A stretch of DNA of 64,000 nt, from assembly GCF_029871235.1 (NCBI RefSeq), contig NZ_SSOM01000080.1, positions 248,152 through 312,151 of the forward strand. Reading direction: 5' to 3'. Within the stretch, counting starts at the first letter, position 1; each line of letters opens with the position of its first letter. The notes beneath the pieces were generated by a model. That model was not told the origin of the DNA. It made no database searches and worked only from the letters and a program-made list of their open reading frames with translations. Source of the stretch: Pseudomonas sp. BN411 (GTDB taxonomy: Bacteria; Pseudomonadota; Gammaproteobacteria; Pseudomonadales; Pseudomonadaceae). This document shows positions 37,929-46,368 of this stretch, piece by piece. A program made the position numbers and the translations under genes.

Positions 37929-37956
37929 CTGCCCGGCTGGCTAAGGCCGGGCAGGT
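37929..37956 (+). terminator. Terminator of the 34150-37921 operon
   Basis: The hairpin CCTGCCCGGC-TGGCTAA-GCCGGGCAGG lies 8 bp past the stop; the following T-run is weak. The remaining DNA up to 38268 holds no gene that I can support. Confidence 0.65.
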
Positions 37957-38268
37957 TCCCCCTCTGGTTCATCACGCATCTTGATGGCGTGATCTCTCCC
38001 CTCTCCCGCCAAACACCGGCCATCAGCCGCCGCATCTTCAGTCGATTTGATGTGCTGCCCCACGCGCCGTCGCCTGCTCGAATCGGAACGCTTGACATTA
38101 AACTTAACATGAACGTTAGGGTTTCTCTCGCGGGCCTCACGGGCATGCATTGGCAGATGATCGAGAAACCTGAAAGGACCGTTTCGATGACCGACTTTCC
38201 ATCTGCCGAAGCAATGACTCCCGAGCGCAAGGCACCGAAGACAACGAACACGGCGGAGACTTCGAAAC

Positions 38269-39276
38269 ATGAAAATCGGCAGCATTGCAGTAATGGCAGG
38301 AGTACTCATGAATACCGTTTCGGTATTCGCATGGGCAGAGAATCCAGCTGAAATCAAAGAGGCTGGACGTACGATGATCGATATTGCCGGCCATGAGGTT
38401 CCTGTGGTCGCAGGTGGTCTGTATGACCGCTTCCGCTCCAACCCCCCTCTTTCCACCATAGAGTCGGAAGCCCCTGGCGTTGACCTGAGTTGGTTCAAGG
38501 GGCTCAAGAAGACAAAAGTCGACATCGGGTTCGAGTCCTACTCGCCAAACTTCTATTACCAGAACAACAGGATTACCGCTGTCTTCACGGCCGATATGGA
38601 AAAGCTGAAAGCGTTGATACCTGCTGCCGTCCTGGACAAGGTGCAACCCCTTCAGGTCTGGCCGGGCAGAGGCCTGGTCGCTCTTACCGCTTACTCCTAT
38701 GAGTACTGCGACAACGACAGCTATAACGAAATCGCCCTGTCCATCGTCACGAACAAGCCTGGCTCGTCGAACCTGGGCCCCATCTCCCTGGTCGGTCAGT
38801 CGATCTCCAAGGACTTCTGGGGGTACGTACTGAAACTCCCGGTCAATACCGAGCTTGCAAGGGTAAGGGGTGTGGTCGGATACAACCTGCCGAAGTGGCT
38901 GACGGGTATCAATCGCCGGGATAGCGACAAATCCGTGATCTTCGAGATTGTCGATCACGACACTGGCAAGGTTGACGTTGTCTTTGAAGGTAAGAAACTG
39001 AGTGATACGTCAGATGAAGTTGAACTGGTGACCAATAGCTTCACCAATGTCGGCCATGACGGAGCGTTGACCTACGGCTATGCGGTATCCCGCCAACTGA
39101 GCCACGCCTCCAGCACGAGTGCAGACTCGGTCAACCTCACACTGAATGACGGCAGCCTTTCTACGTTCATGAAGTCCCTGAAGCTGGGGAAATTGATGAA
39201 GTACGAGTACGTGCCTCAGTTCCAAAGCGCGCTCTATGCCCCCGAACCCCTGAAATCCATCCTGGCCACCGAGTAA
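38269..39276 (+). CDS. Exported acetoacetate decarboxylase-like protein
   Basis: A 335-residue protein with a signal peptide (about 1-23, ending VFAWA). Its body resembles the acetoacetate decarboxylase fold (MEKLKALIPAAVLDKVQPLQVWPGRGLVALTAYSYEYCD). Classical ADC is cytosolic and about 245 residues; this one is larger and appears periplasmic. The catalytic Lys cannot be assigned with confidence, so activity is uncertain. GC content is lower than neighbours. A GGAG lies before the ATG at 38269; a second ATG inside the signal sequence is less likely. Confidence 0.7.
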   Translation: MKIGSIAVMAGVLMNTVSVFAWAENPAEIKEAGRTMIDIAGHEVPVVAGGLYDRFRSNPPLSTIESEAPGVDLSWFKGLKKTKVDIGFESYSPNFYYQNNRITAVFTADMEKLKALIPAAVLDKVQPLQVWPGRGLVALTAYSYEYCDNDSYNEIALSIVTNKPGSSNLGPISLVGQSISKDFWGYVLKLPVNTELARVRGVVGYNLPKWLTGINRRDSDKSVIFEIVDHDTGKVDVVFEGKKLSDTSDEVELVTNSFTNVGHDGALTYGYAVSRQLSHASSTSADSVNLTLNDGSLSTFMKSLKLGKLMKYEYVPQFQSALYAPEPLKSILATE

Positions 39277-39631
39277 CTGTTCTCAGGTCAGGCCATCGTG
39301 GCCTGACCTGAACTACAGGGATGAACTTTGCCTCAAGCTTCCCGTGCTGCCAGTCCTTCTGGACGACCATCAGCAGGTGACGGATCTCCTCCAGCGAGGA
39401 GCACTTCGGAAGAAGCATTGACCTTAAAGTTCACTTCAATCCTAGAGTACTTAAGCGGCCAATCAACGCACGGTGACGGCAGGCACTCACAGGCAGGGCC
39501 AGCCGCGCGTTACCAGCCGTATTTCCAGTCATCCGCCCATTGAGAAACGTGCGGGACTCTCGCCATGACCGGTAGCCATTGGCGCACACATCGCCAATTC
39601 CCGACCTCCACATCACAGAGGAGAAGCGAAC
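39277..39631. other. Regulatory intergenic region
   Basis: It holds a terminator-like hairpin CAGGTCAGGCCA / TGGCCTGACCTG at 39285-39311 for the upstream gene, and a MerR-type promoter at 39418-39448. A short reverse frame (from 39418) has a SLEEIRHLL string reminiscent of MerR proteins, but it is too short and weak to call. Confidence 0.6.
39418..39448 (+). promoter_or_regulatory. MerR-type promoter with 19-bp spacer
   Basis: The -35 TTGACC (39418-39423) and -10 TAGAGT (39443-39448) are separated by 19 bp. The spacer carries the dyad TTAAAGT-TC-ACTTCAA. This over-long spacer with a central dyad is the hallmark of promoters activated by MerR-family regulators. It would drive the alpha/beta hydrolase at 39632. 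Confidence 0.6.
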
Positions 39632-40462
39632 ATGGGGTACGTCACAACGAAAGATGGAGTCGAGATCTTCTACAAGGACTGGGGGCCGCGCGACGCCCCG
39701 GTGATCCATTTCCATCACGGCTGGCCGCTCAGTGCGGATGACTGGGATGCGCAGATGCTGTTCTTCCTGGCCCACGGCTTTCGCGTAGTCGCCCATGATC
39801 GCCGCGGCCATGGACGATCCAGCCAGGTCTGGGATGGCCACGACATGGACCATTACGCCGATGACGTAGCGGCGGTCGTGAACCACCTCGGCGTGCAGGG
39901 AGCCATCCATGCCGGCCACTCCACGGGCGGTGGTGAGGTCGTGCACTACATTGCGCGGCATCCTGAAGACCCTGTCCCCAAGGCGGTCATCATCAGCGCG
40001 GTCCCGCCACTGATGGTGAAGACCGCGAACAACCCTGGCGGTCTCCCCAAGGATGTCTTCGACGGTCTGCAAGCCCAGCTCGCGGCCAACCGCGCTCAGT
40101 TCTATCACGACGTTCCGGCGGGGCCCTTCTACGGCTACAACCGACCTGGAGCGACGCCCTCGGAGGGCATCATCCGGAACTGGTGGCGCCAGGGCATGAT
40201 GGGCAGCGCCAAGGCCCACTACGACGGCATCGTGGCCTTCTCCCAGACCGACTTCACCAAAGACCTTGAGCGCATCACGATCCCCGTGCTGGTGATGCAC
40301 GGCGACGACGACCAGATCGTTCCCTATGAGAACTCTGGTGTGCTGTCGGCGCAGTTGCTGAAGAACAGCACGCTCAAGATCTACCCGGGGTTCTCACACG
40401 GCATGCCCACAATCAACGCCGATACCATCAACGCTGACCTGCTTGCCTTCGTGCGAAGCTGA
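39632..40462 (+). CDS. Alpha/beta hydrolase (non-haem chloroperoxidase/arylesterase-like)
   Basis: A 276-residue alpha/beta hydrolase with the oxyanion HHGWPLSADDWD segment (28-39), the nucleophile Ser at about 97 in GHSTGG, Asp in HGDDDQIVP (about 225-227), and His at about 256 in GFSHGMP. These are the features of the cofactor-free haloperoxidase/esterase family. It lies alone behind a MerR-type promoter and is followed by a terminator (about 40469-40505). The natural substrate is unknown. Confidence 0.92.
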   Translation: MGYVTTKDGVEIFYKDWGPRDAPVIHFHHGWPLSADDWDAQMLFFLAHGFRVVAHDRRGHGRSSQVWDGHDMDHYADDVAAVVNHLGVQGAIHAGHSTGGGEVVHYIARHPEDPVPKAVIISAVPPLMVKTANNPGGLPKDVFDGLQAQLAANRAQFYHDVPAGPFYGYNRPGATPSEGIIRNWWRQGMMGSAKAHYDGIVAFSQTDFTKDLERITIPVLVMHGDDDQIVPYENSGVLSAQLLKNSTLKIYPGFSHGMPTINADTINADLLAFVRS

Positions 40463-40468
40463 GTTTGG

Positions 40469-40505
40469 CGGGGGCCGGGATTCTCCTTCTGGCCCCCGCT
40501 TTTCA
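40469..40505 (+). terminator. Terminator after the alpha/beta hydrolase gene
   Basis: The GCGGGGGCC / GGCCCCCGC stem is followed by TTTT, 7 bp past the stop codon at 40462. Confidence 0.85.
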
Positions 40506-40566
40506 GGGCGAAGAATCCGAAACAGGCAGCTATGAACTCCAGCAGCCTCGTATTCCGAAGCGCTGA

Positions 40567-41064
40567 CTACTTCCGCTTGAAGGCCTCCCGCCGGGCCAGG
40601 CGTTCGTCTGCGAAACGATTGCTTATCGACGCTTCCAGATCCTTGCGCTCCACAGGAACGCCACAGTGCGGACAGACGCTGGCCACACCGACGTCATGGC
40701 CACACTCACGGTGCACAAAATGCACCGCCAGTCCCTCATCCTCGTTCTTGCACCATGTTTCGCCCCAGGCGCGCAGCGCGTAGATCACGGGATAGAAGTC
40801 CCAGCCCTTCCGGGTCAGGTGGTATTCGTAGCGCAGCGGCTTTTCGCTGTATGGCCGGCGCTCGACCATGCCGTCGGCTTCCAGCGCTTTCAGGCGCGAC
40901 GTCAGCATCTGCGGTGTAGCGCCGGTCTGGATCTGCATTTCCTCGAAGCGTGTCGCGCCCATGTAGAGCTCACGCAGCACCAGGATCGTCCACTTGTCGC
41001 CCACCACGTCCACCGAGCGCGCCACCGGGCACAGCGTATCGGTCGTCTCGTCCTGCACTTGCAT
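40567..41064 (-). CDS. HxlR-family transcriptional regulator
   Basis: A 165-residue winged-helix regulator with CPVARSVDVVGDKWTILVLRELY at the start, including the redox-type Cys at about 12, and the recognition region ATPQMLTSRLKALE. An unusual C-terminal extension has two Cys pairs (ECGHD and CPHCG), suggesting a zinc ribbon. A GTG one codon earlier, with GGAG 8 bases upstream, is an equal candidate start. It is divergent from the isochorismatase gene, with matched dyads at 41086 and 41163. Confidence 0.9.
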   Translation of the reverse strand: MQVQDETTDTLCPVARSVDVVGDKWTILVLRELYMGATRFEEMQIQTGATPQMLTSRLKALEADGMVERRPYSEKPLRYEYHLTRKGWDFYPVIYALRAWGETWCKNEDEGLAVHFVHRECGHDVGVASVCPHCGVPVERKDLEASISNRFADERLARREAFKRK

Positions 41065-41085
41065 CACGGTGCTCACTCCAAGGCC

Positions 41086-41102
41086 ACTATCGTTTTCATA
41101 GT
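41086..41102. promoter_or_regulatory. HxlR operator candidate 1
   Basis: ACTATCGTTTTCATAGT, an ACTAT/ATAGT dyad with 7 bp between. It lies 21 bp upstream of the hxlR-type gene start, suitable for autoregulation. Confidence 0.65.
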
Positions 41103-41162
41103 AACACGAGCAGGACACGCGAGACCCCCTGAAATCGCCCGCAAACCAGCATGCCCGTTGAC

Positions 41163-41179
41163 ACTATGTTTTTCATAGT
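41163..41179. promoter_or_regulatory. HxlR operator candidate 2
   Basis: ACTATGTTTTTCATAGT, the same dyad as at 41086 (15 of 17 bases identical), 77 bp away. It lies upstream of the isochorismatase gene. A further TTACTATGG half-site follows directly. Confidence 0.65.
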
Positions 41180-41289
41180 TACTATGGGCCGTAACGAGGA
41201 TCGAGACATCGCGCAACGGAGCCGTAGAGGCAAGCGCCCACTTACGAGGAGCGAGTTCAATCGCGCCTCCTTTCAACTGGAGCACCGAA

Positions 41290-41916
41290 ATGACCAATCC
41301 TGTGTATTCCCCGGCGCGTACCGGCCTGCTGCTGGTCGACCCTTACAACGATTTCCTGTCCGATGGCGGCAAGCTGTTCCCCATGTTGAAAACCGTTGCG
41401 GAGGACGTGAATCTGCTCGACAACCTGCGCACCGCCGTCGCAACCGCGCGCGGCCATGGCATCCAGGTGTTCTATGTCCCGCATCGTCGCTGGCAGCCCG
41501 GCGACTATGACCACTGGGATCACCCGAATCCGACCCAGCGCCTGATCCAGCAGCGCCACACCTTCGCCAAGGGCACGTGGGGCGGCGAATGGCACCCCGA
41601 CTTCGTGCCGCAGGACGGCGACATCGTCATCCAGGAGCACTGGGGCCAAAGCGGGTTCGCCAATACCGATCTCGACTTCCAGTTGAAGCAGCAAGGCATC
41701 ACTCATGTCATCGTCGTTGGCCTGCTGGCGAACACCTGCATCGAATCGACGGCGCGCTTCGCCATGGAACTCGGGTATCACGTGACGCTAGTACGCGATG
41801 CGACAGCGGCTTTCAGCAAGGACATGATGCATGCGGCGCACGAGCTGAACGGGCCGACCTTTGCGCATAGCATCGTCGATACCCGCGGGCTCCTCCTCGC
41901 CCTGCAACAGCACTGA
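41290..41916 (+). CDS. Isochorismatase-family cysteine hydrolase
   Basis: A 208-residue protein with the catalytic Asp at about 17 (LLVDPYNDF) and Cys at about 150 (ANTCIESTARFAMELGY). The Lys of the usual Asp-Lys-Cys triad is not at its place: the strand reads IVIQEHWGQSGFANTDLD, with Glu-His instead. The fold is clear, but the reaction may differ from amide or isochorismate hydrolysis. It precedes an MFS gene by 13 bp, and both are probably repressed by the divergent HxlR protein. Confidence 0.9.
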   Translation: MTNPVYSPARTGLLLVDPYNDFLSDGGKLFPMLKTVAEDVNLLDNLRTAVATARGHGIQVFYVPHRRWQPGDYDHWDHPNPTQRLIQQRHTFAKGTWGGEWHPDFVPQDGDIVIQEHWGQSGFANTDLDFQLKQQGITHVIVVGLLANTCIESTARFAMELGYHVTLVRDATAAFSKDMMHAAHELNGPTFAHSIVDTRGLLLALQQH

Positions 41917-41929
41917 AGGAGACCGCGCC

Positions 41930-43138
41930 ATGCCCACTCCATCCGCGGTCTCGACCGGAATACCCGCTCGTCTGGTCGCCGCGATGGCGGTGTGCTGCGC
42001 GCTGGCCGTATCGACCATCTACTACCACCAGCCACTACTGCCGCAGATGGCCGCGGCGTTTGGCCTGGCGCCGACTCAGGCCGGTCTGATCGCCACCTTG
42101 ACGCAACTCGGCTATGCGACCGGCCTTCTGCTCATCGTGCCGCTCGCGGACTGCCAACAGCCACGCCGGCTCGCGTCGCTGGCCATTGCGGCGAATGCGG
42201 TGGCGTTGATCGCCTGCGCTGCCGCACCGAGCTTCGCGTTGCTGTGCGTCAGCTGCTTCGTGGTTGGCGTGACAGCGATCACGGCGCAGATCCTCATCCC
42301 TGCCCTTGCGGGTCTGGCGACACCCGCTGCACGCGGCCGAATCGTGGGCACCTTGCTGAGCGGCCTCTCTGCGGGTCTGCTCTTGGCGCGCACCATCGGT
42401 GGCTTCCTCGGCGCGCAAACGGGTTGGCGAGCCGTGTTCCTACTGGCCGCGCTCATCGATCTTCCACTGCTGGTCATCATTGCCCGGAGTCTCCCCGCAT
42501 CCACGAGCCTGAGCTCGATCGGCTATGCCGGGTTGATGCGTTCGCTGGGCAGCCTGGTGCGCGAGGAAAGTGTGCTGCGCTTCTGTGCGGCGAGCGGCTT
42601 CATGATATTCGCCGCATTCAGCGCGCTATGGGCTTCGCTGGCCGCGCTGCTGACGCAACCGCCCTATGCATTCGGTCCCGCCACCATCGGCATGTTCGGC
42701 CTGGTCGCGCTGCTGGGTATCGTCGCGTCGCCGCGCATCGGTGCACTGGCCGATCGCCTGGGAGCGCGCACCCTGGTCCTGGCAGGCGCGATGGCCCTCG
42801 CCGTGGGTTTCGCGTTCATCGCCGCGGGCGGACACAGCCTCGGCTGGCTGATCGTCGGCATGGTGCTGCTCGACTTCGGCAATCGTGCAGGCCTGGTTGC
42901 CAACCAGGCGCGCATCTACACCCTGCGCCCCGAGGCCCGCAGCCGTCTCAATACGGTATTCATGGGGTCGTACTTCCTGGGCGGCGCGGTCGGCGCTGCA
43001 TTGGGAAACTACGGCGTGCACCGTGCCGGCTGGATCGGCCTCGCAGCAGTCGGAGCCTTGCTGGCCCTTGCGGCCACGGCGATCAATGCACTCAGTCCCC
43101 GTGAATCGACCACTGCGCTCACCAACCTGCGCACATGA
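41930..43138 (+). CDS. MFS transporter
   Basis: A 402-residue major facilitator with 12 predicted helices. It starts MPTPSAVSTGIPARL and has the YYHQPLLPQMAAAFGL segment typical of drug/sugar-efflux type MFS proteins. GAAGGAGA precedes the ATG. Cotranscribed with the isochorismatase gene under probable HxlR control, so efflux or uptake of the hydrolase substrate is plausible. Confidence 0.9.
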   Translation: MPTPSAVSTGIPARLVAAMAVCCALAVSTIYYHQPLLPQMAAAFGLAPTQAGLIATLTQLGYATGLLLIVPLADCQQPRRLASLAIAANAVALIACAAAPSFALLCVSCFVVGVTAITAQILIPALAGLATPAARGRIVGTLLSGLSAGLLLARTIGGFLGAQTGWRAVFLLAALIDLPLLVIIARSLPASTSLSSIGYAGLMRSLGSLVREESVLRFCAASGFMIFAAFSALWASLAALLTQPPYAFGPATIGMFGLVALLGIVASPRIGALADRLGARTLVLAGAMALAVGFAFIAAGGHSLGWLIVGMVLLDFGNRAGLVANQARIYTLRPEARSRLNTVFMGSYFLGGAVGAALGNYGVHRAGWIGLAAVGALLALAATAINALSPRESTTALTNLRT

Positions 43139-43194
43139 GCCAACCGCTCGGAATGCGTTCAAAGCCATCCCGAGCGGCAACAGCCTTTATCCAA

Positions 43195-43965
43195 TCAATC
43201 CCCCGTTGGGTGCTTATGCAGTTTCACCGGCTCGGCTTGCTGGCGCGCACGGGCCATACGCGCGCGGATGTTCAGGGCTTCCACGGCCAGGGAGAAGGCC
43301 ATTGCGAAGTAGACGTAGCCCTTCGGCACATGGACATCGAAGGATTCGGCGATCAGCACGGTGCCCACCACCACTAGGAAGGACAGCGCCAGCATCTTCA
43401 GGCTCGGGTGCTTGTCGATGAAGTCGCTGATGGTGCCAGCGGCCAGCATCATCACCAGCACGGCCGCGACGATCGCGGCGACCATCACCGGAATGTCGGA
43501 CACCATGCCGACGGCGGTGATCACCGAGTCCAGCGAGAACACGATATCGATGATGGCGATCTGGATGATGGTGACGACGAAACCGCCGCCCAGCTTTCGT
43601 GGCCCGTCCTCGCCGTCTTCGCCACCCTCCTCGCCTTCCAGGCTCTGGTACATCTCGCTGCTGCTCTTCCACAGCAGGAACAGGCCACCGAAGAAGAGGA
43701 TCAGGTCTCGCCCGGAGATGCCTTGTCCGGCCAACTGGAACAGGTCGGCGGTGAGTCGCATGATCCAGGTGATGGAGAGCAGCAGCAGAATGCGCGTGAC
43801 CATCGCCAGGGCCAGGCCGCAGAAGCGGGTGCGTGCCTGCAGGTGAGGCGGCATGCGGCCCACGAGGATCGCGATCATGATGATGTTGTCGATGCCAAGG
43901 ACGATTTCCAGGGCGGTGAGGGTGAAGAACGCCGCCCAGATCTCCGGGCGCAACAGCCATTCCAT
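43195..43965 (-). CDS. TerC-family integral membrane protein
   Basis: A 256-residue membrane protein with paired TerC motifs: TALEIVLGIDNIIMIAILVGRMP near the N-terminus and IIDIVFSLDSVITAVGM in the second half, with conserved Asp residues in the helices. Members are linked to tellurite resistance or metal (Mn) export during protein secretion. An acidic loop (EGEEGGEDGEDGPRK, about 112-126) lies between the halves. Start at 43965 with GGAG upstream. Confidence 0.92.
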   Translation of the reverse strand: MEWLLRPEIWAAFFTLTALEIVLGIDNIIMIAILVGRMPPHLQARTRFCGLALAMVTRILLLLSITWIMRLTADLFQLAGQGISGRDLILFFGGLFLLWKSSSEMYQSLEGEEGGEDGEDGPRKLGGGFVVTIIQIAIIDIVFSLDSVITAVGMVSDIPVMVAAIVAAVLVMMLAAGTISDFIDKHPSLKMLALSFLVVVGTVLIAESFDVHVPKGYVYFAMAFSLAVEALNIRARMARARQQAEPVKLHKHPTGD

Positions 43966-44152
43966 CTCAGGCTCCCAAGCAGGCTGAATCAAGGGTCGAA
44001 CAATGGCGCAGGCGCCGCTCCGCTCGTGACGGATGGGCGCCTGCACCTGGACAAGCATAGTGAAGTCGCTGCGAGCCGGGGCTCGCGCGTTGGTGCGGAG
44101 CACCGCGCATGCTGTCCGGGATCGCCGGACAGCATGCAGGGGCGGCCTGGTG

Positions 44153-44524
44153 TCAGGCCACCGCGTAGACCACCAGTTCCACGAGCATCTCTTCGCGCGC
44201 CAGACCGGCTACAACCATGGCGGCGCGGTTCGGGTAAGGGGCAACGAAGTATTCGGCGTAGACCGCATTGACGGTCGCCAGGTAGCTGCGGTCGGTGACA
44301 TAGATCAGTACCTGGGTCACCGCCTCCAGGCCGAGACCCGCGCACGCCAGGGTGTGCTTCAGGTTGTCGAGGGTCTGGCGCGTCTGGGCCTCGATGCCGC
44401 CGTCCACCACACGCCCCTCGACGTCGATGGGAATCTGCGCCGTGTACAGGGTCCCGTTGCCGATCACGGCCCACTCCAGCGGCGCCTTGGACGGATACAA
44501 ACGGGTACTCACGGACTGTTTCAT
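44153..44524 (-). CDS. RidA/YjgF-family protein
   Basis: A 123-residue protein of the RidA family, with the PNRAAMVVAGLAREEMLVELVVYAVA C-terminal region, including the Arg that binds the substrate carboxylate and a Glu nearby. RidA proteins hydrolyse reactive enamine/imine intermediates made by amine oxidation. It is the last gene of the cluster with a BCCT transporter and aldehyde dehydrogenase, which fits detoxification of an imine in that pathway. Start at 44524. Confidence 0.88.
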   Translation of the reverse strand: MKQSVSTRLYPSKAPLEWAVIGNGTLYTAQIPIDVEGRVVDGGIEAQTRQTLDNLKHTLACAGLGLEAVTQVLIYVTDRSYLATVNAVYAEYFVAPYPNRAAMVVAGLAREEMLVELVVYAVA

Positions 44525-44585
44525 TGGGTTCTCCAGCATGGGAAGAAAAAAGGAGGGGCGATGGGCATCGCACCCTCCCAAGGGA

Positions 44586-46136
44586 CTAGACCTGCTGCTC
44601 CCGGGCCAGTCGCCGTGCGATCTGCGGGGCGTTCCAGAGCGCCGGGAGGATCAGCAGGGAGACCGGCACGGCGGTGATGACGATGAAGGATTGCAGGGCC
44701 GTGACCCCGCCCGAGCCGATGGTGATCAGGACCACTGCGGCCAGTCCCATGCCGATGCACCAGAAGGCCCGCAGCCATTTCTTCGGTGCATCGTTGGCAG
44801 ACATTGCCAAGGCGACGGTGTAGGCCATGGCATCCCCATTGGTGGCCACCGAGATGAAGCTGAGGAACAGGAACAGCGCGGACACCAACCCCGCCAGCGG
44901 CAAGCTCTGGGTGACCCCCAGCAGCATGGCCTCGGGCTGGCTGCCGTGGCCGGTGACGATACCGGGGGTCTGCAGTTCAAGACCGATGCCGGTACCGCCG
45001 ACCACGGTGAACCAGAACATGGTCACCAGCGGAGCGATGATCGACAGGGTCCCGATGATCTGGCGGATGCTGCGACCCCGGGAAATCTTGGCGACATACA
45101 GGCCCATCATCGGCGCGTAACCGATGAACCAGCCCCAGTAGAAGACCGTCCACCAGTCGAGCCACTTCGGGTCGGCGCGATACATCGTCATCGGCAGGAA
45201 GTACTCCAGCTGCAGACCGAACGCCACGGGGAAACCCGAGAGGATGAACAGCGTCGGCCCGGCCACGATCATGAAGGCCGCCAGACCGATCATCAGCCAC
45301 ACGTTGATCTCGCTGACGAAGCGGATGCCGTTCAGGCCGACCAGGCAGGACGTGGTGTACATGGCCGTCACCAGGATGATGGTGACGGACTGGGTCACCA
45401 GGTCGTTCGGCACACCCCAGATCGCATTCAGCGCATTGCTGATCTGCAGCCCGAGGAAACCGATCGGGCCGATGGTGCCGGCGACCACCGCGATGATCGA
45501 CGTGGCGTCGGCGAGATTGCCGATTGGCCCTTTGAGCGCGCGCGCGCCCAGCAACGGGTAAAGCAAGGTACGCGGCGCCAGCGGCAATCCCTTGTCGTAG
45601 TGCAGGTGCATCAGCACGATCGCCAACAGGCTGCCCAGCACCGCCCAGGCCAGGAACCCCCAGTGCACGAACGACTGGGCCAGGGCCAGGTGGCCGGCAT
45701 GCTCGCTGTTTGGCTGCACGCCGCTGAACAACGGCGGCGGACTGGCGAAGTGCATCAGCGGCTCGGCGGCCGCCCAGAAGGCGCCACCGCCGGCGAGCAG
45801 TGCGCACATGATCACGGCGATCCAGTTGAAGGTACTGGTTTCCGGCTGCCGGCCGACGCCGCCCAGGCGAACGCGGCCGCTCTTGCTGAAGAAGATGCCC
45901 AGGCTGACGAGGAAGGTTGCCAGCATCAGCAACTGCCAATAGAGCCCGAAGGCTTTCGTCGACCAGGCGAACAGGGTGTTGACCAGTGCCGACACCGCGT
46001 CGATGTCCACCAGCGCCGCCACCAGGAAACTGAGCAGGAAGCCGCCGCTGATGATGAACAAGGGCCAGTCGATGCCTTGCAGTGCCGGGTGCTTCATCGG
46101 CGCGCTGCCTACGGTCTGGGTCGGGAACACTTTCAT
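44586..46136 (-). CDS. BCCT-family betaine/carnitine/choline transporter
   Basis: A 516-residue transporter with 12 helices and the BCCT signature near helix 8 (DWWTVFYWGWFIGYAPMMG), followed by AKISRGRSIRQ. Two of the aromatic residues of the BetP box are replaced (Trp to Phe and Tyr), so the substrate may not be glycine betaine itself. Short N- and C-termini argue against osmotic sensing, so it is likely a catabolic uptake system. GGAGG precedes the ATG at 46136. It lies between RidA and a dipeptidase-like gene. Confidence 0.93.
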   Translation of the reverse strand: MKVFPTQTVGSAPMKHPALQGIDWPLFIISGGFLLSFLVAALVDIDAVSALVNTLFAWSTKAFGLYWQLLMLATFLVSLGIFFSKSGRVRLGGVGRQPETSTFNWIAVIMCALLAGGGAFWAAAEPLMHFASPPPLFSGVQPNSEHAGHLALAQSFVHWGFLAWAVLGSLLAIVLMHLHYDKGLPLAPRTLLYPLLGARALKGPIGNLADATSIIAVVAGTIGPIGFLGLQISNALNAIWGVPNDLVTQSVTIILVTAMYTTSCLVGLNGIRFVSEINVWLMIGLAAFMIVAGPTLFILSGFPVAFGLQLEYFLPMTMYRADPKWLDWWTVFYWGWFIGYAPMMGLYVAKISRGRSIRQIIGTLSIIAPLVTMFWFTVVGGTGIGLELQTPGIVTGHGSQPEAMLLGVTQSLPLAGLVSALFLFLSFISVATNGDAMAYTVALAMSANDAPKKWLRAFWCIGMGLAAVVLITIGSGGVTALQSFIVITAVPVSLLILPALWNAPQIARRLAREQQV

Positions 46137-46215
46137 GATGCCTCCAGGTTGTTGTTCTGTCCCCGCAATGCGGGGCAAATGACCATGGGTTGGGATAACG
46201 GAGCGAAAGCGCCTG

Positions 46216-46338
46216 TCAGCGCGGTAGCGAGGTTTCGCTCCTGCCCTCTGGAGGCAGGGGTTGTCGGGGATTTGCGGTCTGGCGCGGGCCAACTCCGGGG
46301 TAGGAGGTGGTCGAGGCTCTTTTCTTGTTCTTGTTCAT
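46216..46338 (-). CDS. Possible 40-residue small ORF
   Basis: A short frame (begins MNKNKKRASTTSYPG, ends SETSLPR) has GAGGA 6 bases before its ATG. It fills the gap between the dipeptidase-like and BCCT genes on the same strand. The peptide is basic and Pro-rich; no family recognised. It could be a leader or chance. Confidence 0.25.
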   Translation of the reverse strand: MNKNKKRASTTSYPGVGPRQTANPRQPLPPEGRSETSLPR

Positions 46339-46368
46339 GGCGTCCTCACGTGGGGTTGAATCAGGGAG

